64,000 nucleotides of DNA from an uncultured Sphingomonadales bacterium (lineage in GTDB: Bacteria > Pseudomonadota > Alphaproteobacteria > Sphingomonadales > Sphingomonadaceae): contig CAIMDB010000012.1 in the NCBI GenBank assembly GCA_903839675.1, positions 1 through 64,000 of the forward strand. The letters run 5' to 3'. The notes under the pieces are model-generated. The model saw only the letters and a list, made by a program, of their open reading frames with translations. It had not been told where the DNA came from and made no database searches. Position numbers and translations under genes: made by a program. Shown here one piece after another: positions 1 through 8,086 of this stretch. Each line of letters starts with the position of its first letter. Within the stretch, counting starts at the first letter, position 1.

Positions 1-1617
1 GCCCATATTGCGGTGAAGAAAAAGGCCATGGCCTGCGTCAAGGCGATCGGTGAAGGCAATTTCGACGCGCCGCTCGAAGCCTTCCCGGGCAAGAAGGCCT
101 TTATCAACGACACCATCGAAACGCTGCGCGCCAACCTTAAAGGCCTGATCGCCGACATGAACCACATGAGCGCCGAACATGACAAGGGCGATATCGACGT
201 TGTCGTGGACGTGGATAAGTTCAAGGGTGAATTCGCCTCGATGGCACGCGGCATCAACGAGATGGTCGGCGGCCATATCGCCGTTAAGAAAAAGGCAATG
301 GCCTGCATCAAGGCGCTTGGCGAAGGTGATTTCGACGCGCCGCTCGAACAATTCCCGGGCAAGAAGGCCTTCATCAACGATACCATCGAAACGCTGCGTG
401 CAAATCTGCGTGCGATCACCTCGGAAGTCCAAAGCCTGATCAATGCTGCCACACGTGGCGATCTCAAGCACCGTGGCGATGCCAGCCGCAGCCAGGGTGA
501 TTTCGCCAACATCGTCGTCGGGGTCAATGAGATGCTGGACACGATCCTGGCGCCCATAACCGAAGGAAATCGCGTGCTCGACCTGATCAGTGTCGGTGAT
601 TTGCGCACGCGCTTCGAGATGGAGTGCGCCGGGGATCACCAGATTATGAAGCTGGCGGTCAATGGTCTCGTCGACAAGCTGTCTGAAGTGATCTCAGGCG
701 TGACGGGGGCTGCGAGCAACGTTGCTGCAGGCAGTGAGCAATTGTCGTCAGGCGCGGAATCGCTGTCGCAAGGCGCGACTGAACAGGCCACGGCAACCGA
801 AGAAGCCTCAAGCGCGATTGAAGAGATGGCGAGCAATATCAAGCAAAATGCTGATAACGCCGCGCAGACCGAAAAGATCGCTCGCCAGTCGTCTAAGGAT
901 GCCGAAGTTAGCGGTGTTGCCGTGAACAAGGCGGTCGATGCGATGCAGATCATCGCCCAGAAAATCTCGGTCGTGCAGGAAATCGCCCGCCAGACCGATC
1001 TGCTCGCGCTCAATGCGGCTGTTGAAGCGGCCCGCGCTGGCGAACATGGCCGCGGTTTTGCCGTGGTTGCCTCCGAAGTGCGCAAGCTTGCCGAACGCAG
1101 CCAGGAAGCAGCGGCCGAAATCAGCGGTCTTTCTGCCGATACGGTGAAGGCCGCTGCCGAAGCGGGTGAGATGCTCAACAAGCTGGTGCCAGATATTCGC
1201 CGGACGGCTGAACTGGTCTCCGAAATCAGCGCCGCCTGCCGTGAACAGGATATCGGCACATCGCAGATCAACGGCGCTGTCCAGCAGCTCGACAAGGTGA
1301 CGCAGCAAAATTCGGCATCGTCGGAAGAAATGTCGGCCACTGCTGAGGAGCTAGCATCTCAGGCTGAGGAACTGCAGGCGAGCATCGGCTTCTTCCGCAT
1401 TGGAAACCAGGTGGATTACAATCGGTCGGTCCCTGCACAGCGCAGCGTAAAACCGAGCAAACCTGCCAATGGCCGACGTGCGCATGCTCCGACCACCGAT
1501 GCGAAACCCAAGCCCAGCTCGGTCAAGGATCAGCAGAACCGCGTCAAAGGCTTCGCGCTCGATCTCAGCCCCGGTGGCTTGGACGATGAAGATCTCGACT
1601 TTGTAAAGGCAGCCTGA
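1..1617 (+). CDS. Methyl-accepting chemotaxis protein, 5' end outside window
   Basis: Chemoreceptor signalling to CheA/CheW. The frame is open from base 1, and the residues before the first possible internal start (GTG at 13) belong to a repeated module, so the gene begins upstream. Two HAMP-like modules repeat with a 270-bp (90-residue) period; nt 13-140 and 283-410 encode 43-residue blocks that differ at only four positions (shared core [19 protein letters not shown]). A further HAMP-like segment follows, then a methyl-accepting coiled coil from about nt 690 with the hairpin tip [16 protein letters not shown] near nt 1000. No membrane segment is visible, so this part at least is cytoplasmic. 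The C-terminus is a basic linker ending in the acidic tail [11 protein letters not shown]. cheW starts two bases after the stop. Confidence 0.93.
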   Translation, partial: AHIAVKKKAMACVKAIGEGNFDAPLEAFPGKKAFINDTIETLRANLKGLIADMNHMSAEHDKGDIDVVVDVDKFKGEFASMARGINEMVGGHIAVKKKAMACIKALGEGDFDAPLEQFPGKKAFINDTIETLRANLRAITSEVQSLINAATRGDLKHRGDASRSQGDFANIVVGVNEMLDTILAPITEGNRVLDLISVGDLRTRFEMECAGDHQIMKLAVNGLVDKLSEVISGVTGAASNVAAGSEQLSSGAESLSQGATEQATATEEASSAIEEMASNIKQNADNAAQTEKIARQSSKDAEVSGVAVNKAVDAMQIIAQKISVVQEIARQTDLLALNAAVEAARAGEHGRGFAVVASEVRKLAERSQEAAAEISGLSADTVKAAAEAGEMLNKLVPDIRRTAELVSEISAACREQDIGTSQINGAVQQLDKVTQQNSASSEEMSATAEELASQAEELQASIGFFRIGNQVDYNRSVPAQRSVKPSKPANGRRAHAPTTDAKPKPSSVKDQQNRVKGFALDLSPGGLDDEDLDFVKAA

Positions 1618-1619
1618 TC

Positions 1620-2099
1620 ATGTTGGATGACATTCAATCAGTAACCTTCGGGCTCGGGCGGGAGGTGTTTGCCGTGCCCGTGCCATTGGTTCGCGAGATC
1701 CTCGACTATAAGGAGCCGTTCAGGATCCCTAATGGTCCCGATCATTTTCTGGGCCTTATCGATGTTCGTGGTGAGGGCATTCCGACGATCGACCTCAGGT
1801 TGCGGCTGGGCATGCCCAAGGCCGAACCGACTGTGTTGACGCGGATCCTTATCCTCGAAGTGCCCCGCGAAGGTCGAACGCTGACGATCGGTTTGATGAT
1901 CGACAAGGCGCTGAGCGTCAGTGTTTTTCCGCGCAGCGCGATTGAGACGCCACCTGACATCGGGGTCGCCTGGCGTTCCGAATACATTGAAGGCGTAGTG
2001 CGTCAGGAAACCGGCTTTGTCGTTTTGATTGACATCGCCCGGTTCCTGACAAGCCAGGATGCCGAGCTGATCGACCATCGTTGCCAACAGGCCGCGTAA
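1620..2099 (+). CDS. cheW: CheW chemotaxis coupling protein
   Basis: Single-domain CheW-like adaptor (159 aa) that links chemoreceptors to the histidine kinase CheA. Family features include the N-terminal strand FGLGREVFAVPVPLVREIL, the FLGLIDVRGEGIPTIDLR segment and a C-terminal IEGVV..ETGFVVLIDIARFL strand. No kinase or receiver domain is fused. The ATG lies two bases after the receptor stop codon and cheR follows after 57 bp, so the gene sits inside one chemotaxis operon. CheA is not in the window and presumably lies upstream. Confidence 0.93.
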   Translation: MLDDIQSVTFGLGREVFAVPVPLVREILDYKEPFRIPNGPDHFLGLIDVRGEGIPTIDLRLRLGMPKAEPTVLTRILILEVPREGRTLTIGLMIDKALSVSVFPRSAIETPPDIGVAWRSEYIEGVVRQETGFVVLIDIARFLTSQDAELIDHRCQQAA

Positions 2100-2156
2100 G
2101 CGGCGCGGCAGGCATGCCGCCAACGAAGCCCCGTTTTTTAGAATAGGAATAGCATC

Positions 2157-3011
2157 ATGGCTCAGACCGCTCGGGCTGAAACAGAGAGCAGTGGCCGGAT
2201 AAGCTCCCGGGCGTTCAAGCGGCTTGCGGCCTTCATAGAGGGTGAGACAGGCATCAAAATGCCTGACAGCAAACGGTCGCTGGTTGAAGGGCGCCTTATC
2301 CGCTCATTGCGCGACACGGGTGTTGCCAGCATCGACGAATATTGCGACCATATCCTGTCAGATCAGGCCAAGCCCGAGGAGGTTTGGCAACTGATCAACG
2401 CGATGACCACCAACAAGACTGATTTTTTCCGCGAATCCCATCATTTCACCTATTTGCGTGAGACGATTTTGCCTGAATTCGCGCGCGAGAATCTCGGTCT
2501 GGTGCGCTGCTGGAGCGCTGCTGCGTCGACGGGCATGGAAGCATATACGATGGCGATGGTGATGGACGATTTTATCGGCGCCAGCGGCGCGCTCGATTAT
2601 GAGATTCTCGCTACTGATATCGATACCAGTGTTTTGGCCGAAGCTCAGCGCGGGGTTTATTCGCTTGAGAGCATTGAGCCGGTGCCGCGGTCGCTACGCA
2701 GCAAATATGTGCGGCGTGCCAATGATCCCAAACGCCAAGAAGTACGCATTGTGCCTGAGTTGCGCCAGAAGGTCTGCTTCGCGCGGATGAACCTGATGGA
2801 TGATGATTATGCCGTCGGCAAGCCGTTGGATCTGATCATCTGTCGCAATGTCCTGATCTACTTTGAAAAGGCGGTTCAGGCGCGTGTGCTTTCGCAGCTG
2901 TGCCGAAAGCTTCGGCGCGGCGGCTATTTGATTCTCGGTCATTCGGAAACGACGATGGGTCTCGATCTGCCGATCGAAACCGTATCCAACACAGTGTTCC
3001 GGAAACTCTGA
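2157..3011 (+). CDS. cheR: CheR protein-glutamate O-methyltransferase
   Basis: S-adenosylmethionine-dependent methyltransferase (284 aa) that methylates receptor glutamates for adaptation. The N-terminal all-alpha domain (about residues 15-85) is followed by the Rossmann-like domain with [13 protein letters not shown] in the SAM-binding position and the CheR signature [11 protein letters not shown] near residue 225. The ATG follows an A-rich, AGGAAT-containing leader. The stop overlaps the cheB start (ATGA), giving an antagonistic methylase/esterase pair that is translationally coupled. Confidence 0.94.
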   Translation: MAQTARAETESSGRISSRAFKRLAAFIEGETGIKMPDSKRSLVEGRLIRSLRDTGVASIDEYCDHILSDQAKPEEVWQLINAMTTNKTDFFRESHHFTYLRETILPEFARENLGLVRCWSAAASTGMEAYTMAMVMDDFIGASGALDYEILATDIDTSVLAEAQRGVYSLESIEPVPRSLRSKYVRRANDPKRQEVRIVPELRQKVCFARMNLMDDDYAVGKPLDLIICRNVLIYFEKAVQARVLSQLCRKLRRGGYLILGHSETTMGLDLPIETVSNTVFRKL

Positions 3012-4093
3012 TGAACGTCATGTCTAACCGCAAGATCCGGGTGCTTATCGTCGATGACTCTGCAAGCGTTCGGCAAACCATGACGGCGATCCTTGCAGCT
3101 GATCCGGCAATCGAGGTTATCGGCGCTGCTCATGATCCTTTCGCTGCGGCGCGCATCATTCAGGAACAACTGCCCGATGTCGTTACGCTCGACGTGGAAA
3201 TGCCGCGCATGGACGGCATTACCTTCTTGCGTAAGTTGATGAGCCAGTGCCCTCTGCCGGTGGTCATGTGTTCGTCGCTGACCGAAGAGGGGTCGGAAAC
3301 GTTGCTTCAGGCGCTGGAGGCGGGTGCCGTCGATATCATCCTGAAACCCCGAATGGGCGTTGCTGACCATCTGGCCGAACATTGCCAGCAGATCCGCGAC
3401 GTCGTCAAAGGGGCGGCTCGCGCGCGTATTCGGGGCCCGCGCCCGCGCCCTGTTCAGATTGAGGCGCGCAACACTGCTGATGCCGTTCTGGCCGCGCCCA
3501 GCGGTCGCGCGATGAGCCGCACCACCGAAATGGTCGTCTGCCTTGGCGCCTCTACCGGCGGAACCGAGGCATTGCGCGAAGTGTTGGAAGGGCTCCCCGC
3601 CAATGCGCCGGGCATCGTCGTGGTGCAGCATATGCCCGAAAATTTCACGAAGTCATTCGCCAAACGGCTCGACAGTCTGTGTGCCGTGGATGTGAAGGAG
3701 GCCGAACATGGAGATACCGTCATGCGCGGCCATGTTCTGATCGCACCGGGCGGTAAACATACGATGCTCGAACGACAAGGCGCCCGTTATCAGGTGTCGG
3801 TCCGCGATGGTCCGCTTGTCTCGCGACACAAGCCGTCCGTTGATGTGCTGTTCCGGTCGGCAGCGCGCTTTGCCGGCTCGAACGCTGTCGGCGTGATCAT
3901 GACTGGAATGGGGGATGACGGCGCGCGTGGCCTGCTTGAAATGCGTGAGGCCGGCGGGCGTACCTTTGCTCAGGACGAAGCGACAACTGTCGTGTTTGGC
4001 ATGCCCCGTGAGGCCATCCAGCGCAATGCCGCCGAAAAAATTGTTCCCCTCGAAATGATTGCGCGCGAAGTCCTGCGCGCAAGCACGCGTTAG
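3011..4093 (+). CDS. cheB: CheB receptor-glutamate methylesterase/deamidase
   Basis: Two-domain response regulator (360 aa). The receiver domain has the acidic pair VDD at 15-16, phospho-acceptor D61 in [11 protein letters not shown] and K112 in LKP. A short arginine/proline-rich linker leads to the methylesterase domain with catalytic S181 (GASTGG), H207 (QHMPE) and D303 (MTGMGDDG). It removes methyl groups placed by CheR and is activated by CheA phosphorylation. The ATG at 3011 overlaps the cheR stop; a longer frame upstream runs inside cheR and was not used. Confidence 0.95.
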   Translation: MNVMSNRKIRVLIVDDSASVRQTMTAILAADPAIEVIGAAHDPFAAARIIQEQLPDVVTLDVEMPRMDGITFLRKLMSQCPLPVVMCSSLTEEGSETLLQALEAGAVDIILKPRMGVADHLAEHCQQIRDVVKGAARARIRGPRPRPVQIEARNTADAVLAAPSGRAMSRTTEMVVCLGASTGGTEALREVLEGLPANAPGIVVVQHMPENFTKSFAKRLDSLCAVDVKEAEHGDTVMRGHVLIAPGGKHTMLERQGARYQVSVRDGPLVSRHKPSVDVLFRSAARFAGSNAVGVIMTGMGDDGARGLLEMREAGGRTFAQDEATTVVFGMPREAIQRNAAEKIVPLEMIAREVLRASTR

Positions 4094-4102
4094 GTCGATC
4101 CA

Positions 4103-5860
4103 GTGCAACAACAGCTCATCCCCGCTGAAGGCGCAGCCATCGGGATTGTTCCCGCAGCAATTGCGACGCTCGAAGACATTGTCGGCGGGCTGGACGCTCG
4201 CTTTCTCCCGGTTTGCTCCACGCTGGTCGAACTGGTCGAGACGATCGACACGGTTGTCAGGGGATTGAACGAAATTCAGTCGGCCTTTGCCAGCAGTGAT
4301 GGAGGCCAGTCGATCGAGGCGATGCTGGACGCCGCTGACAAGCTTATCGCGGCCCCTTCGGTTCAGGCACAGAGACGCTCCTCATTCGAACATTCGCAAA
4401 ATATCGTCTCATCACTCACTGCTCGCAGCGCCGACCTCCAGCGGGTGATTGAGATGCTGCAATTTTGCGTCATGAACATGAAAGTCATCGTTGCCGGCCT
4501 ATCTGATTTTGAAGAATTCACCGATGAAATGCGCCGTCAGCTCGATGAGGGCCTGCGCGAGGTGACACAGTTTAACGCCGCTAATATGTCGCTGCTTTCC
4601 GACATGGACGGCCTTTTGCTTGCCGATTGGAAGCTTGGCAGAGAGTGTTTTAAGGTTATTCCCGATGTACCTGATCGCTTGCGGGCGGCAGCTGGCAGCC
4701 TACGCGATCAACAAACGAAGCTTGCCCAGGTCGCGCAAACCACAAACCAGATAGCATCGCGGATCCAGCAGCGCATCGTCTCGGCTTTGAGCGCAATCCA
4801 GATCGGCGATATTGCACGGCAGCGTCTTGAACATGTCGTGCTCGCTTGCACAATCGCCCACGAGCTTTCGGGCAACAGCAACCAGACCGATGACCTTGAG
4901 GGCGCGCCTGACGACAATGCAATCCGTTTCACCCGGTCGCATATTCTCAAATTGGTGATTGCCCAGCTTGAGGCCACCCGCGTCGATTTCAGCCACGAGG
5001 CCGGCCAGTTGCTTGAATCGCTTGAACTGCTCGTGCCCGATTCACAAAGATTACTCGAATTTTCAAAATCAGATGCGACGATCAGCGAGAGTGGCCTGTT
5101 TATCGGGAGAATTGAAGATGCGATTGGCCAGACGCGATCGCTGACCGATCAGCTCCGTGATGCGGATCAGGAAGCCAGCGACATCCTGCGTTCGGTGACG
5201 GCCGCTGTGGACTCCATCGCCACGCGAGCGCCCTATGTGCAGCGTATTGGTCTTAGAGTCGGCAACATGTCGATTAACGCGAATCTACGTTGTCGTCGCC
5301 AAGAAGCTTTGAGCAAACCGGTCGCAGTGATCGCGCGGGAAATTAAGCTTCAGGCTGATTGCATAAAGGACAGCACGATCTCCATTGGTGATTATTCTGA
5401 CCGGCTGAAAACGCTGGCCACGGAAATATCGGGGTTGAAGGGGGCTGGAATCGACACCGTTGCCGACGCGCTGAATAGCTCACTCATTGCGCTGAGGGGC
5501 GCGGCTGATCGGACCGAGACTGGCGTTGCGCAGGTTAACGTGAATGCATGGGCGCTGACGCAAAAGATTGAACAGACGGCAGCAGACCTGCGCGAAAGCT
5601 TGGACCTCCTTTCTACGATCGACACTGTTATCAGCGATCTGGCATTGGCCAACGAACAGGTTGACCACGAGGGCGACATTACCCCCGACCATCCGCTATG
5701 GGCGATTATGGAACGGCTAAAGGCCAGCTACACGATGGCGTCGGAACGCGAAGTGCACAACCGCTTCCTGCTCGGCGCTCTTCCGTGCTTCGCGCTTGAT
5801 GATCAGAAGATCGACGGCGATAGCTCCGACGATGATCTGTTCGACGACGTGTTCCTCTGA
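4103..5860 (+). CDS. Soluble MCP-like coiled-coil protein of the chemotaxis operon
   Basis: 585-aa protein with a GTG start nine bases after cheB, so almost certainly in the same transcript. No transmembrane segment or known sensory domain is evident; most of it looks like long amphipathic helices. Residues near 230-250 (IQIGDIARQRLEHV) resemble a conserved stretch of chemotaxis-associated helical proteins. Around residue 390-415 the sequence NANLRCRRQEALSKPVAVI followed by AREIKLQA lines up with the chemoreceptor hairpin tip (LNAAIEAARAGE..RGFAVVA.E), but the core residues are replaced. The C-terminus is strongly acidic (SSDDDLFDDVFL). I infer a chemoreceptor-derived scaffold or adaptor; its function is unknown. 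Confidence 0.75.
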   Translation: MQQQLIPAEGAAIGIVPAAIATLEDIVGGLDARFLPVCSTLVELVETIDTVVRGLNEIQSAFASSDGGQSIEAMLDAADKLIAAPSVQAQRRSSFEHSQNIVSSLTARSADLQRVIEMLQFCVMNMKVIVAGLSDFEEFTDEMRRQLDEGLREVTQFNAANMSLLSDMDGLLLADWKLGRECFKVIPDVPDRLRAAAGSLRDQQTKLAQVAQTTNQIASRIQQRIVSALSAIQIGDIARQRLEHVVLACTIAHELSGNSNQTDDLEGAPDDNAIRFTRSHILKLVIAQLEATRVDFSHEAGQLLESLELLVPDSQRLLEFSKSDATISESGLFIGRIEDAIGQTRSLTDQLRDADQEASDILRSVTAAVDSIATRAPYVQRIGLRVGNMSINANLRCRRQEALSKPVAVIAREIKLQADCIKDSTISIGDYSDRLKTLATEISGLKGAGIDTVADALNSSLIALRGAADRTETGVAQVNVNAWALTQKIEQTAADLRESLDLLSTIDTVISDLALANEQVDHEGDITPDHPLWAIMERLKASYTMASEREVHNRFLLGALPCFALDDQKIDGDSSDDDLFDDVFL

Positions 5861-6210
5861 AATCTCCGGCTTGTTGAGGTTCACTGATATGTGGTGGTGC
5901 AACATCCCTACACGAAGGTAAGCTGGGGTCAGGGCTCGTTATGCACATGGTATTGGCTTGGGACAGATTGGCTTTGAGTAAGACATAAGTGGGGTGAAAA
6001 CTCACTCCAGATTCTACGGCCAAGCAGCCGCATCTGTTGTTCGACGATTATGCGATGCTTTCCGTGCTCCTAGGCTGTTTCTGCCGACGTCCGGCTTTTT
6101 CAAACAGTCGTGGACGACTTTTCCCGCAGTTTAAAATGTGCCACGTTTGCTCGATGCTCGCACCATAATGGATGGAATGATCGAGCGTTGATTGCACTGC
6201 GGAGTTATGC
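5861..6210. other. Gene-free stretch between the chemotaxis operon and DUF1003 gene
   Basis: 350 bp without a convincing reading frame on either strand. It appears less GC-rich than its surroundings. It must hold the promoter of the DUF1003 gene, whose GGAG ribosome site is at 6201-6204, but no clear -35/-10 pair stands out. A block at about 5924-5948 (GGGGTCAGGGCTCGTTATGC and following bases) looks like the end of an old dispersed element; that is a guess. No terminator hairpin is seen after the chemotaxis operon. Confidence 0.5.
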
Positions 6211-6741
6211 ATGGCCTCTCATCCCATTGAACAATTGTCGGCAACCTATCTGGGTAAGAATAGCAGCGAACTTCAGCCCGAAGAGCTGCGCGTTCTAAAC
6301 AGCCTTCATACCGAGACGCCTTTGTCGCGGGACGCGGCGGACTTGTCTGATGATGTCTCAACTTATGGGGAGCGGCTGTCGGACAAGGTCGCGGCGGTCG
6401 GCGGCTCTTGGACCTTCATCATCATCTTCTCGCTCGTTCTGTTGGCTTGGATGCTTCTGAACACCGATGTTTTGTCGCGCTTTGGGATGGCTTTTGATCC
6501 CTATCCTTACATCTTCCTCAACCTGATGCTGTCAACGCTGGCGGCCGTTCAAGCGCCTATCATCATGATGAGCCAGAACCGACAGGCAGCAAAGGACAGG
6601 CTTGCTGCCGCGCACGACTTTGAAGTGAACCTGCGCGCGGAGCTGGATATTCGCCGGCTCCATGCAAAGGTCGACGAGATCGCTGCCCGCAATGCTGAGT
6701 TGATTGAGGAGATCCGAGCTTTGCGGAAGCCGTCCGCCTAA
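6211..6741 (+). CDS. DUF1003 family membrane protein
   Basis: 176 aa. A polar N-terminal third is followed by two hydrophobic segments (about residues 68-87 and 96-120) joined by the short loop FGMAFDPYPYIFLN, and then a charged coiled-coil tail with QNRQAAKDRLAAAHDFEVNL. This two-helix plus QNRQ..KDR arrangement is the DUF1003 signature. The family has no established function. The ATG is preceded by GGAG with six-base spacing. It stands alone between the chemotaxis operon and a tRNA on the opposite strand. Confidence 0.85.
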   Translation: MASHPIEQLSATYLGKNSSELQPEELRVLNSLHTETPLSRDAADLSDDVSTYGERLSDKVAAVGGSWTFIIIFSLVLLAWMLLNTDVLSRFGMAFDPYPYIFLNLMLSTLAAVQAPIIMMSQNRQAAKDRLAAAHDFEVNLRAELDIRRLHAKVDEIAARNAELIEEIRALRKPSA

Positions 6742-6798
6742 GTCACTGAAATCCAGAGGCCAAAAATGGCGCTGGTTCATAACTTTCTGGAACGGCGG

Positions 6799-6874
<76 letters not shown>

Positions 6875-6979
6875 ACATCGCCGGTAAAATCAGAGGATTG
6901 AACCGCTGGATTTGTCTGCGAGAAGGGGGCCGATAGCAGTGCGATTTCCGCTTTGCAATGCCCATGTCGGAACTTCTTT

Positions 6980-8086
6980 TTAAAGGCCGGTGCGGCGGCG
7001 GCTGTGGCGTTCGATGGACATCAGCACGCCGAGGCAAAGCATGACGGTCAACATGGCGGTGCCGCCGTGGGAAACCATAGGCAAGGGGATGCCGACGACA
7101 GGGGCCATGCCCATAACCATCAACAGGTTGATGGTGACGTAGTAGAAGATTGTCATCGACAGTGCGGCCGCTGTCATCCGGCCGAAGCGCGTTGTGGCGC
7201 GGCTTGCGACTTGCAGTCCCCAGCGCCCGACCATCACGAAGGCGACTATGATGGCGAGACCACCGAGCAATCCCCATTCTTCTGCCATGGTTGCGAAGAC
7301 GAAGTCTGTGTGACCTTCTGGCAGGTAATCGAGATGGCTTTGTGTGCCGTTGAGATAGCCCTTGCCGAAAATTCCGCCGGACCCGATCGCGATTTTGGAC
7401 TGGGTGATGTGGTAGCCGGCGCCCAGCGCGTCTTCCTCAGGGTTGAGGAAGATGAGCACGCGCTTCTGCTGATAGTCATGGAGGAAGCTGAAGACGACGG
7501 GCAGGGCGGCGGCACCTATCGCGGCCGTGCCAACAAACAGCCTCAGAGGTATTCCGGCAAGAAATATGACCGTGACCCCGCCAGCTGCGATCATCAAGCC
7601 TGTGCCGAGATCGGGCTGCAGCAGCACAAGCGCAAACGGGACTCCAAAAAGCAAGACCGCTGGCCAGATCGCGGTCCAGGTCCGGACCTGTCCAGCAGGT
7701 AACATGGAGTAAAAGCGTGCTGTCGCCAAAACGACGACAAGTTTCATAAGCTCGGACGGTTGCAGGCGGATGAAGCCCAGATCAAGCCAGCGCTGGCTGC
7801 CGCCGCTGATGCCGCCGATCAGTTCGACCGCGATCAGGAGAATGAGAACGGCCGCATAGCCGGGCATGGCCAAGCGGGCGTAATATTCTTCCGGTATGCG
7901 GGACATGACGATGGCCATCACAAGGAAGATGCAAAAGCGGACAGCATGGCTGGCGGCCCAAGGTGTTAGGCTGCCGCCTGCTGCCGAAAAGAGAATAATC
8001 GTTCCAAACCCACCGATCGCGAGCAAAAGGAAGAGAAGCCGCCAAGGCAGTTGCTTCAAAGGGGCTGGGACGAAGCCGTCGGTCAT
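6980..8086 (-). CDS. rodA: RodA/MrdB peptidoglycan glycosyltransferase
   Basis: SEDS-family membrane protein (368 aa, about ten hydrophobic helices) that polymerises lipid II during cell elongation together with PBP2. Family features include LQPDLGTGLMIAAGG in the middle and VVGIPLPMVSHGGTAML near the C-terminus. It is last in the operon mreB-mreC-mreD-mrdA-rodA, which separates it from the division paralogue FtsW. Its start overlaps the mrdA stop by four bases (ATGA). Confidence 0.95.
   Translation of the reverse strand: MTDGFVPAPLKQLPWRLLFLLLAIGGFGTIILFSAAGGSLTPWAASHAVRFCIFLVMAIVMSRIPEEYYARLAMPGYAAVLILLIAVELIGGISGGSQRWLDLGFIRLQPSELMKLVVVLATARFYSMLPAGQVRTWTAIWPAVLLFGVPFALVLLQPDLGTGLMIAAGGVTVIFLAGIPLRLFVGTAAIGAAALPVVFSFLHDYQQKRVLIFLNPEEDALGAGYHITQSKIAIGSGGIFGKGYLNGTQSHLDYLPEGHTDFVFATMAEEWGLLGGLAIIVAFVMVGRWGLQVASRATTRFGRMTAAALSMTIFYYVTINLLMVMGMAPVVGIPLPMVSHGGTAMLTVMLCLGVLMSIERHSRRRTGL

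Noticed and set aside
5706-6023. 105-codon open frame on the minus strand in the gap before the DUF1003 gene
   Set aside because: Half of it lies antisense to the 585-aa protein and the rest shows no family resemblance or ribosome site.
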